Shown one piece after another: positions 43,581-52,837 of a DNA stretch of 64,000 nucleotides. The notes beneath the pieces were generated by a model. The model had not been told where the DNA came from and searched no databases. It saw only the letters and a list, made by a program, of their open reading frames with translations. This stretch comes from Dorea_D sp963559605 (GTDB lineage Bacteria > Bacillota > Clostridia > Lachnospirales > Lachnospiraceae), in NCBI GenBank assembly GCA_963559605.1, contig CAUWLL010000001.1, forward strand, positions 62,001 through 126,000, read 5' to 3'. The position numbers and the translations under genes are program-made. Every line of letters starts with the position of its first letter. Position 1 is the stretch's first letter.

Positions 43581-44288
43581 TTATTTTCTTTTTAATAAAT
43601 TCAGTTCTGCTTTCTCCTCTTTGCTCACCCGGCTGGATTCCCGGATCTTTTGGATGGCTTTATTGTGTGTGAAGTCATCCATTGTATTATTCTCAAGAAG
43701 CGCTCTCGTCTTCTCCGGGAACTTCACGTAGCAAACAGAAAGTGTCCAGGCAACCGCCATTTTCACATAATATCCATCGTGTCTGGTATGATGGCAGATC
43801 GAAAGAACCCGGTCAATATATGTCTCATTCAGAAAATGATCCAGCAAAGACACGATACCGAATCTTAGTTCGTACTCCTTTTCGCTGTTTAAATATTTCT
43901 GAATATAAGCAAAAGATTCCTCCTGATATTTTCCCATAAACTTGTACGTGCTGCAACAGCAGTCACACACTGCCCAATTTGGAATCTTCGGCACAAAGGA
44001 ATCCAGATAGGAGAACCGCTCAGAAAGCTCCATTTTCCCATAGGCGATGACAAGTCCTTCCAATAGGATCTCCTCATGATAGGAGCCCTCGCCAATCTCT
44101 TTTTCCGCCTGTTCAAGATAAAGGCGGAAATTTCCTTTTGCAATCTCCTTTGCAAGCCGGCGTAATTTCGGCATACGAACACCCAGCACCAAGTCCGTTC
44201 CCGGCACTAAACTTTGTTGAAAGATCTGAAACTCTTTCTCCGAATCCTGTATCAGTTTTTCTCTTGTTTCTTCTATGACCCGACGCAT
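43581..44288 (-). CDS. AlkD-like DNA alkylation repair glycosylase
   Basis: 235 residues, all helical HEAT-like repeats. The residues essential in Bacillus cereus AlkD have counterparts: Trp and Asp in PNWAVCDCC, Arg in YELRFGIV and Trp in VAWTLSVCYV. AlkD enzymes excise positively charged alkylated bases such as 7-methylguanine without base flipping. A cluster of three neighbouring cysteines follows the catalytic Asp. The gene is 31 bp upstream of rlmH. Confidence 0.87.
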   Translation of the reverse strand: MRRVIEETREKLIQDSEKEFQIFQQSLVPGTDLVLGVRMPKLRRLAKEIAKGNFRLYLEQAEKEIGEGSYHEEILLEGLVIAYGKMELSERFSYLDSFVPKIPNWAVCDCCCSTYKFMGKYQEESFAYIQKYLNSEKEYELRFGIVSLLDHFLNETYIDRVLSICHHTRHDGYYVKMAVAWTLSVCYVKFPEKTRALLENNTMDDFTHNKAIQKIRESSRVSKEEKAELNLLKRK

Positions 44289-44317
44289 AAGTATCCCCCT
44301 CTCTCTGACACCGCTTT

Positions 44318-45220
44318 TTAGCCTTCGTTTCTATTTGGCACTAAGATCAATTCGCAGCTGCATTCCCGGTACTTTTCCTTTGTTTTTTCATTGATACTTT
44401 TCAGAGCAGCGCCCAGATCCGCAACAGCCAGATTCTTTGTTTCAATTTCAAAATAAATCGCAATCCACAAATGGCGGCCCGTTTTCGTTATATCGTAAAA
44501 CACCGGAAGAAATCGATAGTCTTTTAAAACGGGATTACACAATTCTTTGATCTCATCTACGAATTCTTCCTCCGGTGAAAATAAAAACACTTCTTTCACT
44601 GCGTTCCATAACACTTTAATACTTTCCGGCAGCATCATGATCATAACGACTATAGCAATAACTTGGTCAAAATAAGGCGCTATGAATGCGATCGGTGTAT
44701 GTTTTAAATATAAGGAAGCAAAAAATGCAAGGGACATTCCCATACTATAGGCAATATCCAATTTCCACCCCAGCAATTCCGCCGCAACTGTGGGGGATGT
44801 CAGATTTTCATTTAACCTTTTCATTATCGCAAAAATAAGAATACTTATCACACCCAATACAAATTGGAAGATGGAAATTTGTGTATTATTTACGGCATTT
44901 CCGCCGGATAATGCCGAATCGATGATCTCTGCCAAAACTCCCATCGTGACGGACAACATCATAACACTTTTAATGATGACAAATATCGGCTCTATTTGAA
45001 AATATCCATAAGGACGTTTTTCCGATACAGGTTTGTAAAATAACGGAGTCAAGAACAAAAGTAAGGCTATAAATACCAGCTCTGACGCATCGTACACCGC
45101 ATCCGTCAACACGGATTGAGAATGACTGTATATTGCAAAAATAAGCTCAACAACGGCAAATATAAGACCGGACACGAAAGATATTCGTAAAATTTGTTTT
45201 TCTTGTTTTTCTTTCATCAT
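44318..45220 (-). CDS. Cation diffusion facilitator (CDF) family transporter
   Basis: 300 residues: six predicted membrane segments, then a C-terminal cytoplasmic domain (from about 212) with the ferredoxin-like CDF fold. Membrane site A residues appear in LTDAVYDASE and LDIAYSMGMS, although the second is not the strict HxxxD pattern, so metal specificity is unclear (zinc, iron or manganese). It lies next to the broken helD gene and near a ZIP importer, suggesting metal homeostasis. Confidence 0.8.
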   Translation of the reverse strand: MMKEKQEKQILRISFVSGLIFAVVELIFAIYSHSQSVLTDAVYDASELVFIALLLFLTPLFYKPVSEKRPYGYFQIEPIFVIIKSVMMLSVTMGVLAEIIDSALSGGNAVNNTQISIFQFVLGVISILIFAIMKRLNENLTSPTVAAELLGWKLDIAYSMGMSLAFFASLYLKHTPIAFIAPYFDQVIAIVVMIMMLPESIKVLWNAVKEVFLFSPEEEFVDEIKELCNPVLKDYRFLPVFYDITKTGRHLWIAIYFEIETKNLAVADLGAALKSINEKTKEKYRECSCELILVPNRNEG

Positions 45221-45286
45221 TACAGAAAACCTCTTTCTAAAATATAAGTTGTGAACCGGAACCTTCCTTCTATAAATAACGTATTT

Positions 45287-46495
45287 TTATTCGGGAACTT
45301 CCTGTATCTCATAAATATACAACTCATGAAGCGCCCTTGTTGCGCTGATATATTTTGCCTGCCCATACAGTGGATTGCCGTCATTTCTCAACAGGGCAAA
45401 TACCCGGTCGAACTCCAGTCCTTTCGCCAGATAGAACGTTGTCACCGTAAGTCCCTTTTGAAACGCCGCTGTGTCCCGGTCCATATAGTTTACGGTTAAT
45501 CCCCGCAATTTCAGTAAGCGGTATACGTCATAGGCTTCCTCTTCCGACATAACAATAACCGCCCCGGTCTCATAAGCCGTCTGTCCTTCCTTATCTTGCT
45601 CTTCCGTCTGTTTTTCAATGTGAGCCAGCGCTTCCTCTACATGTCGGCACCTTTTTTCTTCCACTTCTTTTCCATGCCGCTTCAGAAGCTCCAGATTCTC
45701 GTCACCGCTTAACGCTCTTGCATACTCGGCGATCTCGATCGTATTTCGATAGCTTTTATTCAGGACGATCTTGCGGATTTTCTTGCCGAAGATCTTCGGC
45801 AAAAATGTAAGTACATCCTGTACCTCTACATCCAAGGTCTGCGCCCGGTCTCCCAGAATCGTCATCCGACAGGAAAAAATCTCTTCCAGGATCGTATATT
45901 GCAAGTAGGAATAATCCTGCATTTCATCGATCACCAGATGCTTGATCGACTTACGTTTTGTGCTGCCCTTCAAACGGTATTTCAAATAAAGCATCGGAAA
46001 TACATCCTCGTATTCCAGAATCCGGCGTTCCCACTCCACATCCGCAAGGGGCGGATACCCGCACTCGTCAAGCAGCCACCCGTAGATTTTATACAGATCT
46101 TTCGTCACATACATCTTATCAAATGCCTGTTGCAGCGCCTCTTTATCTTCCTCGGAAATATTTTTCCCACGAAGCGTCTCATATTCATCAATCAAATATT
46201 CCATCACCGCATCCATTCTGCTTAGAAGCGGTCGGTTTTGGAATTTAAAATAAAAAAGTTTTACTATCTCATCTTCTGATCTGTGGATTCCCTTAAAAGA
46301 AATTCCCCGGATGTCCATCAGAGAATCTTCCAGCATTGCAAGGAAGCCTTCCATCTGTCCTACGAAAGCGGTGGACTGCTTCTCCTGATAACGGCATCTC
46401 ATTTCTCCATCCCGGAACCGCATTAATTTTTCCAGATAATCATATCTGTCCTCACAGTCCTTCGCTACATCCCTAAGTTCCTTATATGCAAAATG
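45287..46495 (-). pseudogene. HelD-like helicase, C-terminal part after a frameshift
   Basis: This frame continues the upstream helicase after a one-base deletion near 46494. Read past its first ATG (46423), it runs FAYKELRDVAKDCEDRYDYL and then the UvrD-type C-terminal half. It holds Walker B (LVIDEMQDYSYLQY), a motif with ILGDRAQTLD, KIVLNKSYRNT and the helicase motif YLAKGLEFDRV. HelD proteins release stalled RNA polymerase from DNA. There is no ribosome binding site for an independent start, so without frameshifting this half would not be made. A sequencing error cannot be excluded. Confidence 0.75.
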
Positions 46496-47331
46496 TCAAA
46501 ACTCATTTCCCGGATATGTTCCTCTCCAAGCTCCGGTAAAATATGGGAAATGTAGTCCGAAAACACATTGTTGGGCGATAGGATCAGTATATTTGACGCT
46601 TTCAGATTTTCCCTGTCGTGGTATAAAAGATAGGCAATCCGATGAAGCGCCACAGAAGTTTTTCCACTTCCTGCCGCCCCTTGAATGACAAGTATCCGGT
46701 CTTTTGTGTTCCGAATAATCGTATTTTGCTCTTTCTGAATGGTACGCACAATATTTTTCAACTGCACGTCTCCGTTATTTCCAAGTTCCTGTTTCAGAAT
46801 CTCATCGTCGATCTTCGTATCGCTCTCAAAGGCGTAGATCAGCTTTCCGTTCCGGATCTTATATTGCCATTTGGAAGTGATCTCTCCGCCAATGATTCCC
46901 GAAGGCGCTTCGTAGCACGCTTCGCCCTTATCATAGTCATAAAACAAAGCGCATACCGGAGCTCTCCAGTCATAAATCAATGGCTGCATCCCTGCTTTGG
47001 GCGCAAAATTCCCAATCCCGATATAAAAAATCTCCGCCTCCTCTTCCTCTTCATAGCGAAAGTCTACACGTCCGAAATAAGGAGACTTACGCATTTTCCC
47101 AAGTCTTTGGAGCAAACGCGTTTTCTCCTGATTCGCATTCACCTGATGAAGAAGCGCCTGTTGGTTATCATAGATTTCGTAGCCATACTCGTCCATTTCC
47201 GCATAATTTTCCCAGTAATAATCATGCATATTTTTGATTTCCTGTTGACCTGCGGATAACCCAGCTTTCAGTTCCTGTATCTTTGTCTCTATTTTTTCTG
47301 TTACATCTTGTAAAAACATTTCACTTTTCAT
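46465..47331 (-). pseudogene. helD: HelD-like helicase, N-terminal part ending at a frameshift
   Basis: 288 residues. The coiled-coil N-terminal arm (about 1-80) inserts into RNA polymerase in HelD proteins; a domain with YFGRVDF and YDWRAPVCALFY follows, then Walker A GAAGSGKTS at 218-226. The frame is normal to EMSFD, then reads a few unrelated residues to a stop at 46465. Restoring one base after the GAC codon (near 46494) gives the expected D-F-A-Y-K-E-L and joins the two halves into one protein of about 690 residues. Truncation removes motor motifs, so the product is probably inactive. Confidence 0.78.
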
Positions 47332-47358
47332 TTTTCGCTCTATCTTCTCCGCTTCTCT

Positions 47359-48132
47359 TTATCCAAGCGCCACATCTAAAATCATCATCAATACAAATCC
47401 CACCGCAAACCCAATCGTTCCAATATTGCTGTGCGCCCCTTCTGCCGACTCCGGGATCAGCTCTTCTACGACCACATAAATCATAGCTCCTGCCGAAAAT
47501 GACAGAAGATACGGAAGTACCGGTGTCAAATACGCCGCTAAAAGAAGGGTGAGCCCTCCGGCAATAGGTTCTACAATCCCGGACATTGCTCCGGCTAAAA
47601 ACGCTTTACTCCTGCCACGCTCAGAACAGATCGGCAGAGACACGATGAATCCCTCCGGCAGATTTTGAAGGGCAATACCGATAGACAGGGCAAAGGCTCC
47701 CGCCATTGTCACATTTGTATTGTTCGTAAGCAGTCCCGCAAATACTGCGCCGCTTGAAATCCCTTCCGGTATGTTATGAATGGTTACTGCCAGAATCAAC
47801 ATCGTAGATTTTTTCAGTGAACAGGCAGGCCCTTCACATTCCTCCGAATTCATATGCAGATGAGGGATAAGATGGTCCAGCAGTAATAGAAAACCGATCC
47901 CCAGCACGAAACCGACCGCCGCCGGAACAAAAGCAAATTTCCCCATATGCTCCGACATATCCATCGCAGGAATAAGAAGCGACCACACAGAAGCCGCCAC
48001 CATAACCCCTGCCGCGAAGCCCAGTAAGGATTTCTGAAGCAGCGGTTTTAATTCCTTTTTCACAAACAGCACACAGGCAGCACCCACAGCCGTACCAATA
48101 AACGGAATCATGATTCCCCAGAAAATCGTCAT
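47359..48132 (-). CDS. ZIP-family metal transporter
   Basis: 257 residues with eight membrane segments. The metal-site motifs HNIPEGISSG (segment IV) and NLPEGFIVSLP / EPIAGGL (segment V region) are those of the GufA/ZupT group. It should import zinc or other divalent metals. The longest frame adds 22 residues; the ATG at 48132 has GGGAGG eight bases upstream. A histidine-containing loop (LIPHLHMNSEE) precedes segment IV. Confidence 0.92.
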   Translation of the reverse strand: MTIFWGIMIPFIGTAVGAACVLFVKKELKPLLQKSLLGFAAGVMVAASVWSLLIPAMDMSEHMGKFAFVPAAVGFVLGIGFLLLLDHLIPHLHMNSEECEGPACSLKKSTMLILAVTIHNIPEGISSGAVFAGLLTNNTNVTMAGAFALSIGIALQNLPEGFIVSLPICSERGRSKAFLAGAMSGIVEPIAGGLTLLLAAYLTPVLPYLLSFSAGAMIYVVVEELIPESAEGAHSNIGTIGFAVGFVLMMILDVALG

Positions 48133-48156
48133 ATATTCTTCCTCCCTAATGGCACT

Positions 48157-48165
48157 ATCATACCA
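48157..48165 (-). promoter_or_regulatory. Possible extended -10 promoter of the ZIP gene
   Basis: On the minus strand TGGTATGAT forms an extended -10 element 25 bases before the start codon. No good -35 lies 17 bases upstream, which is common for extended -10 promoters. The element falls just after the hairpin that ends the nfn operon. Confidence 0.4.
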
Positions 48166-48201
48166 TAATTGTTCATTTGGGTACACCCCAAAACGCAATT
48201 A

Positions 48202-48234
48202 GGGACGTAGCCCTTTTCAAAAAGTCTACGTCCC
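48202..48234 (-). terminator. Terminator of the nfnAB operon
   Basis: GGGACGTAG (48202-48210) and CTACGTCCC (48226-48234) pair perfectly, and the 15-base interior contains CTTTT/AAAAG which can extend the stem to a tiny loop. It lies seven bases after the nfnB stop. The following T-run is weak. Confidence 0.65.
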
Positions 48235-48240
48235 CTGTTA

Positions 48241-49626
48241 TTATTTTGACAATAATTCGTGTATTCCTTTCGCTCCTGCTTTTCCGGCTCCCATCGCCAA
48301 AATTACAGTTGCCGCGCCTGTTACAGCGTCTCCTCCTGCGAACACTGCCGCCTTTGATGTCTGTCCGTTCTCTTCTTCTGCTACGATACATTTTCTCCTG
48401 TTTGTCTCAAGACCTTTCGTAGTAGAAGCGATCAATGGATTCGGTGAAGTTCCGAGAGACATGATAACTGTATCCAGTTCGATCTCATACTCAGAACCCG
48501 GAATCTCTACCGGACGACGTCTGCCGGAAGCATCCGGCTCTCCAAGCTCCATCTTTACAACTTTCATACCTTTTACCCATCCATTTTCATCCACAAGGAT
48601 TTCCTTCGGATTGGTCAGAAGGTCGAAGATAATTCCCTCTTCTTTCGCATGGTGGACTTCTTCTACTCTGGCCGGAAGTTCTGCTTCGCTTCGACGGTAT
48701 ACAATGTGTACTTCTGCACCCAGACGAAGCGCTGTTCTTGCTGCGTCCATAGCTACGTTACCGCCTCCCACAACTGCGACTTTACTGCCTGCGGCAATCG
48801 GTGTATCGTAGGAATCGTCAAACGCTTTCATCAGGTTGCTTCTGGTCAGGTACTCATTCGCGGAGAACACGCCGTTGGCAGTCTCTCCCGGAATTCCCAT
48901 AAACATAGGCAATCCTGCGCCGGAACCGATAAATACAGCCTCGAAATCCTCTTCTTCCATCAACTGGTCGATCGTGGTAGACTTTCCGATGACTACGTTT
49001 GTCTCAAATTTTACGCCCAACTCTTTTACTTTTTCAATTTCTTTCTTTACTACTTTTTCTTTTGGCAGACGGAATTCCGGAATACCGTATACCAATACGC
49101 CGCCCAGCTCATGAAGGGCTTCGAATACCGTTACTTCGTAACCAAGTTTTGCAAGGTCACCTGCACAGGTAAGTCCTGACGGACCGGAGCCGATGACCGC
49201 CACCTTATGTCCGTTTGTCTTCTCTGCTTTTGCAGGTTTAATATCATGCTCCAGTGCGTAATCCGCAACGAACCTCTCCAGCTTACCGATGGATACCGGC
49301 TCTCCTTTGATTCCTCGGATACATTTGCATTCACACTGAGACTCCTGCGGGCAAACACGTCCGCAGATCGCCGGAAGTGCGGAGGACTCTCCGATAACCT
49401 TGTAAGCGCCCTCAATATCTCCGTCTTTTACTTTCGAGATGAATCCCGGAATGTTGATTGATACCGGACATCCCTGAATACATTTTGCATTTTTACAGTT
49501 CAGACAACGGGCTGCCTCTTCCATTGCTTCTTCTTTATTGTATCCGTAACAAACCTCTTCAAAGTTTGTCGCTCTTTCTTTCGCATCCTGCTCTCTTACA
49601 GGAACTCTCTTTAATACGTCTGCCAT
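48241..49626 (-). CDS. nfnB: NfnB-like subunit: glutamate synthase small subunit-type FAD/FeS oxidoreductase
   Basis: 461 residues. N-terminal cysteine motifs (CLNCKNAKCIQGCPVSINIP and CGRVCPQESQCECKC) bind two [4Fe-4S] clusters. An FAD Rossmann motif (GSGPSGLTCAGDLAKLG) and an NADPH motif (GGGNVAMDAARTALRLG) follow. Adjacent to an NfnA-like gene, this is the large subunit of the NADH-dependent ferredoxin:NADP oxidoreductase, which couples NADPH, NADH and ferredoxin by electron bifurcation. Alone it could be mistaken for GltD, but no gltB is present. The ATG overlaps the nfnA stop by one base. Confidence 0.9.
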   Translation of the reverse strand: MADVLKRVPVREQDAKERATNFEEVCYGYNKEEAMEEAARCLNCKNAKCIQGCPVSINIPGFISKVKDGDIEGAYKVIGESSALPAICGRVCPQESQCECKCIRGIKGEPVSIGKLERFVADYALEHDIKPAKAEKTNGHKVAVIGSGPSGLTCAGDLAKLGYEVTVFEALHELGGVLVYGIPEFRLPKEKVVKKEIEKVKELGVKFETNVVIGKSTTIDQLMEEEDFEAVFIGSGAGLPMFMGIPGETANGVFSANEYLTRSNLMKAFDDSYDTPIAAGSKVAVVGGGNVAMDAARTALRLGAEVHIVYRRSEAELPARVEEVHHAKEEGIIFDLLTNPKEILVDENGWVKGMKVVKMELGEPDASGRRRPVEIPGSEYEIELDTVIMSLGTSPNPLIASTTKGLETNRRKCIVAEEENGQTSKAAVFAGGDAVTGAATVILAMGAGKAGAKGIHELLSK

Positions 49627-50513
49627 TACTCATCACCTCCGCAATTGCCGCATCCACCGTGATGGGTGTCGCCTTCCTGTAGTTTCAGCATTGCACGTCC
49701 TTCTTGTGTCTTGTACATCTGCTGTCTCTTCATTGCATTATCAAAATCAACCAAATGTCCGTCAAATTCCGGTCCGTCTACGCAGGCAAATTTTACCTCT
49801 CCGTCTACGATCACACGACAAGCGCCGCACATACCGGTTCCGTCTACCATGATCGGATTCATGCTGACAATGGTCGGAATATTGTGTTTCTTCGTTGTAA
49901 GACATGTGAATTTCATCATGATCATCGGCCCGATGGCTACACAGACATCATATTTGTTGCCTTTTTCCACCAGCTCGTCCACCATAGTCGTAACCATACC
50001 TGCGTGTCCGTATGTACCGTCGTCTGTACATGGATAGTAGTTTCCGGAAACTGCCTCCATCTCCTTTTCCAGGATCAGAAGGTCTTTGGTCTTGGCGCCG
50101 ACGATAACATCTGCATCAATCCCATGCTCTTTGAGCCATTTCACCTGTGGATATACAGGAGCGGCACCGACACCTCCTGCCACAAACAAGAACTTCTTCT
50201 TCTTTAATACTTCCAGATCCTCTTTCACGAACTCAGACTCACATCCAAGCGGTCCTGTAAAATCGCGGAAGCTGTCTCCTGCCTTTAATTCTGTCATCTT
50301 TGTTGTGGATGCTCCGACCGGCTGGAACACAATCGTAACAATTCCTGCCTCTCTGTCGTAGTCACAAATGGTGAGAGGGATTCTCTCGCCTTTTTCATCC
50401 ATCTTAACGATCACAAACTGTCCCGGTTCGCAATGTCTTGCAACACGGGGCGCTTCTACGTCCATAAGATAAATGTTAGCGGCAAGTTTTTCTGCCTTCA
50501 ATATCTTGTACAT
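49626..50513 (-). CDS. nfnA: NfnA-like subunit: ferredoxin-NADP reductase-type FAD/[2Fe-2S] protein
   Basis: 295 residues. The N-terminal half is the FAD-binding ferredoxin reductase domain, with FVAGGVGAAPVYPQVKWL in the NAD-binding part. Cluster cysteines follow in GTGMCGACRVIVDG and FACVDGPEFDGH. The dihydroorotate dehydrogenase PyrK is a relative, but pairing with nfnB decides the call. An extra tail rich in His, Gly and Cys (HHGGCGNCGGDE) ends the protein. Its own promoter and AGGAGG precede the ATG. Confidence 0.9.
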   Translation of the reverse strand: MYKILKAEKLAANIYLMDVEAPRVARHCEPGQFVIVKMDEKGERIPLTICDYDREAGIVTIVFQPVGASTTKMTELKAGDSFRDFTGPLGCESEFVKEDLEVLKKKKFLFVAGGVGAAPVYPQVKWLKEHGIDADVIVGAKTKDLLILEKEMEAVSGNYYPCTDDGTYGHAGMVTTMVDELVEKGNKYDVCVAIGPMIMMKFTCLTTKKHNIPTIVSMNPIMVDGTGMCGACRVIVDGEVKFACVDGPEFDGHLVDFDNAMKRQQMYKTQEGRAMLKLQEGDTHHGGCGNCGGDE

Positions 50514-50545
50514 ATCGATTCCTCCTAATAATTAATCCTTATAAT

Positions 50546-50574
50546 ATGATAATGTATTCGGGCAAAAATATCAA
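50546..50574 (-). promoter_or_regulatory. nfnAB promoter
   Basis: On the minus strand TTGATA (50569-50574) and TATCAT (50546-50551) are separated by 17 bases, just after the terminator of the preceding gene and ahead of nfnA. Confidence 0.55.
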
Positions 50575-50584
50575 GAGAAAAAGA

Positions 50585-50603
50585 CTGTACATAAAATGTA
50601 CAG
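50585..50603 (-). terminator. Terminator after the zinc-ribbon/TPR gene
   Basis: CTGTACAT and ATGTACAG form a perfect 8-bp stem with a 3-base loop, followed on the minus strand by TCTTTTTCTC. A textbook intrinsic terminator for the gene stopping at 50625. Confidence 0.85.
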
Positions 50604-50624
50604 CCTCTCTAAAAATTTTCTCAA

Positions 50625-51962
50625 CTATTCCCCGGTTTCCAACATATAATTTCTTGTGGTAATACCGCTCAGACGTCCGTCCGATGTCACAAGCACCGCC
50701 TTAAACAGCGTCTCTCCCTCCGGCATATCCACAGGTCCGGTATATTTCTTAGAAGAAGTCGTAGGATCTTCTCCCGATGTTGTATAATAAGCCTCGTATC
50801 CGTCCGGCACTTTAATCTCAATCCTGGTAGCCTCTTCATACTGTCCTGTGGACGGAGATACTGCCGGGGCTTCCTCAATAGGAAACTCTACCATATAGAT
50901 TTTTTCCACAACAGCACTTGGAATCCCGTCATCATTGACCGCAAATACCTTGATCGTCGTCTCTCCCTCTCCAATCTGGATAGGACCTTTATATTTCTTA
51001 CTGGAAAATGTAGGATCCGAACCATCTGTCGTATAGTGCATAGTCATTCCGCCGCCGTCCAGACTTAGCTGCTGTACATCGTCAAAGGGCTCTTCCGCAT
51101 CCAGACTAAACTTCGGCCTGCTCACAACATACTCGGCAAGCTCCTCCTGCACATTTTCCTCCGAATCGTCCAGAAGGATCGGAATTTTCAACGGCTGCTC
51201 CGTATCTATATAAAACTGGATACACGCTCTGTAAATGTCTGCATTTTTCCTTTGCTTTGCAATGGCGTTCTTAAAAACATTTTCTGCGCCGTTTAAATCA
51301 CTCTGTATCACATAAGTCTGCGCCATTCCGGTATAGGCTTCCGGACTGCCGTCATTTTTTTTCATTGCTTTCTTAAAATAATCCTGCGCCAGAGAAAATT
51401 CTTGATTGTCAATGGCTTTATAGCCTTTGCGTACCATACCTGCATAAGAATTCTGGTAAATAAGAAAACCAACAGCTCCGAGAAAAGCAATGATCAAGCC
51501 AAGCATGAGCAGAACTTTTCTCCGTTTCTTCTTCAGTCTGGCTCGCTTGCGCTCCCTTTGGCGTCTCAATTCTTCTTTTGTCACAGGCCCTCTGCCGTCT
51601 ATATAACCGGTACGGTTCACGGAGGTTCTTCCGGTATTCATTCTTCCTGTCCCGGTGCGTCCGGTTCTTCCCGTATGCGTTCTCTCCGCTCCGGTGCGTC
51701 CGGTTCTTCCCGTATGCGTCCTTTCCGCTCCGGTCCGCCCGGTATTTCTTCGTGTCATATCTCTGCGCTGAGCCAGATGTGCGTCATCATAAACGAGATA
51801 GTCTGTGTTGTTCGTTCCATTACCGTCGATGGAGACTTTTATCTGCTCCGTCAACATATCGTCCAACGGATTATAGTCTGGAACGATTTGAATATCCTGA
51901 CCGCACACATCACAATATAACATACCTCCCGGTATCTCATGTCCGCAGTTTCTGCACCTCAT
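50625..51962 (-). CDS. Zinc-ribbon, TPR and chitobiase-like C-terminal domain membrane protein with 13-residue repeats
   Basis: 445 residues. The N-terminal zinc ribbon has C3, C6, C17 and C20. A cytoplasmic linker contains three 13-residue repeats rich in Thr, Gly and Arg (74-112), then a very basic region and one membrane segment (about 148-168). Outside are tetratricopeptide-like helices (about 178-260) and two beta domains with MHYTTDGSDPTFSSKKYKGP and YYTTSGEDPTTSSKKYTGP, the pattern of the chitobiase/hexosaminidase C-terminal domain. Such proteins occur in Lachnospiraceae, without known function; surface carbohydrate or protein binding is a guess. A strong terminator follows. Confidence 0.82.
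   Translation of the reverse strand: MRCRNCGHEIPGGMLYCDVCGQDIQIVPDYNPLDDMLTEQIKVSIDGNGTNNTDYLVYDDAHLAQRRDMTRRNTGRTGAERTHTGRTGRTGAERTHTGRTGRTGTGRMNTGRTSVNRTGYIDGRGPVTKEELRRQRERKRARLKKKRRKVLLMLGLIIAFLGAVGFLIYQNSYAGMVRKGYKAIDNQEFSLAQDYFKKAMKKNDGSPEAYTGMAQTYVIQSDLNGAENVFKNAIAKQRKNADIYRACIQFYIDTEQPLKIPILLDDSEENVQEELAEYVVSRPKFSLDAEEPFDDVQQLSLDGGGMTMHYTTDGSDPTFSSKKYKGPIQIGEGETTIKVFAVNDDGIPSAVVEKIYMVEFPIEEAPAVSPSTGQYEEATRIEIKVPDGYEAYYTTSGEDPTTSSKKYTGPVDMPEGETLFKAVLVTSDGRLSGITTRNYMLETGE
51627..51743 (-). repeat. 39-bp tandem repeats inside the zinc-ribbon gene
   Basis: Two near-identical 39-bp units and a third degenerate one encode TGRTGAERTHTGR twice and TGRTGTGRMNTGR once. Being in multiples of three they keep the frame and could vary in number between strains. 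Confidence 0.85.
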
Positions 51963-51969
51963 TGCTACC

Positions 51970-52815
51970 CTAAACCTCCTGTTTCACAGCCGCTTTCAAA
52001 CAGTTATACATTAACATTGCAACCGTCATCATACCGACTCCACCCGGAACCGGCGTGATCGCTGCCGCCTTTTCTTTTACATCCTCAAAATCCACGTCAC
52101 CGCAAAGCTTATTCCCTTCATTTCTGTGGATTCCCACATCAATGATCACCGCGCCGTCTTTGATATATTCTTTCGTGATAAACTTCGGTTTTCCCACAGC
52201 CACCACTAAAATATCTGCTCTCTTTGTAATTTCTTTCAAATCCTTTGTTTTGGAATGTGCAAATGTTACTGTACCATTTTCCGCCAATAAAAGCAAGCCC
52301 ATAGGTTTTCCAACATTATTGCTTCTTCCCACGACCACGCATTCTTTTCCGGCAATGGTGATGCCGGAACGCTTGAGCATCTCAATGACTCCTGCCGGAG
52401 TACAGGGCACAAGCCCGTCTTCTCCGATAAACAGCTTTCCTGTATTTTCCGGATGGAAGCCATCTACGTCTTTTTCGGGACGGATGGCTTTCACCACAGA
52501 AGCCTCATCCATATGCTTCGGGAGGGGAAGCTGTACCAAAATCCCATGGACATCCGGATTCTCGTTTAATTCTTCCACAAGATCTAGCAGCTCTTCCTGC
52601 GTTGCAGAAACCGGAAGATTGTAATTGAGTGACTCAATCCCTGTATACGCGCAGGCTTTGTGCTTGTTCCGCACATAGACAGAGGATGCCGGATCCTCAC
52701 CCACCTGCACGACGGCAAGGCAGACCGCCTTTCCATCCGCCTTTCGCTTTGCCACCTGCTCTTTTACTTCTTCTTTGATTTGTCCTGAGATTACTTTTCC
52801 GTCTATCAACTGCAT
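51970..52815 (-). CDS. folD: Bifunctional methylene-THF dehydrogenase / methenyl-THF cyclohydrolase FolD
   Basis: 281 residues. Characteristic segments are VGEDPASSVYVRNKHKAC with the catalytic Tyr and Lys, QLPLPKHMDE, and GRSNNVGKPMG in the NADP-binding Rossmann domain; PVPGGVGMMTVAML ends it. The longest frame adds 20 non-homologous residues that overlap fhs; the ATG at 52815 follows GAGGGAGG. With Fhs directly upstream it interconverts 10-formyl-, methenyl- and methylene-THF. Confidence 0.96.
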   Translation of the reverse strand: MQLIDGKVISGQIKEEVKEQVAKRKADGKAVCLAVVQVGEDPASSVYVRNKHKACAYTGIESLNYNLPVSATQEELLDLVEELNENPDVHGILVQLPLPKHMDEASVVKAIRPEKDVDGFHPENTGKLFIGEDGLVPCTPAGVIEMLKRSGITIAGKECVVVGRSNNVGKPMGLLLLAENGTVTFAHSKTKDLKEITKRADILVVAVGKPKFITKEYIKDGAVIIDVGIHRNEGNKLCGDVDFEDVKEKAAAITPVPGGVGMMTVAMLMYNCLKAAVKQEV

Positions 52816-52837
52816 CTGTCTGCCTCCCTCAAAGCAT

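Noticed and set aside
46465..46510. Programmed ribosomal frameshift in helD
   Set aside because: No slippery heptamer with a following stem or internal Shine-Dalgarno element was seen; a simple deletion explains the frames.
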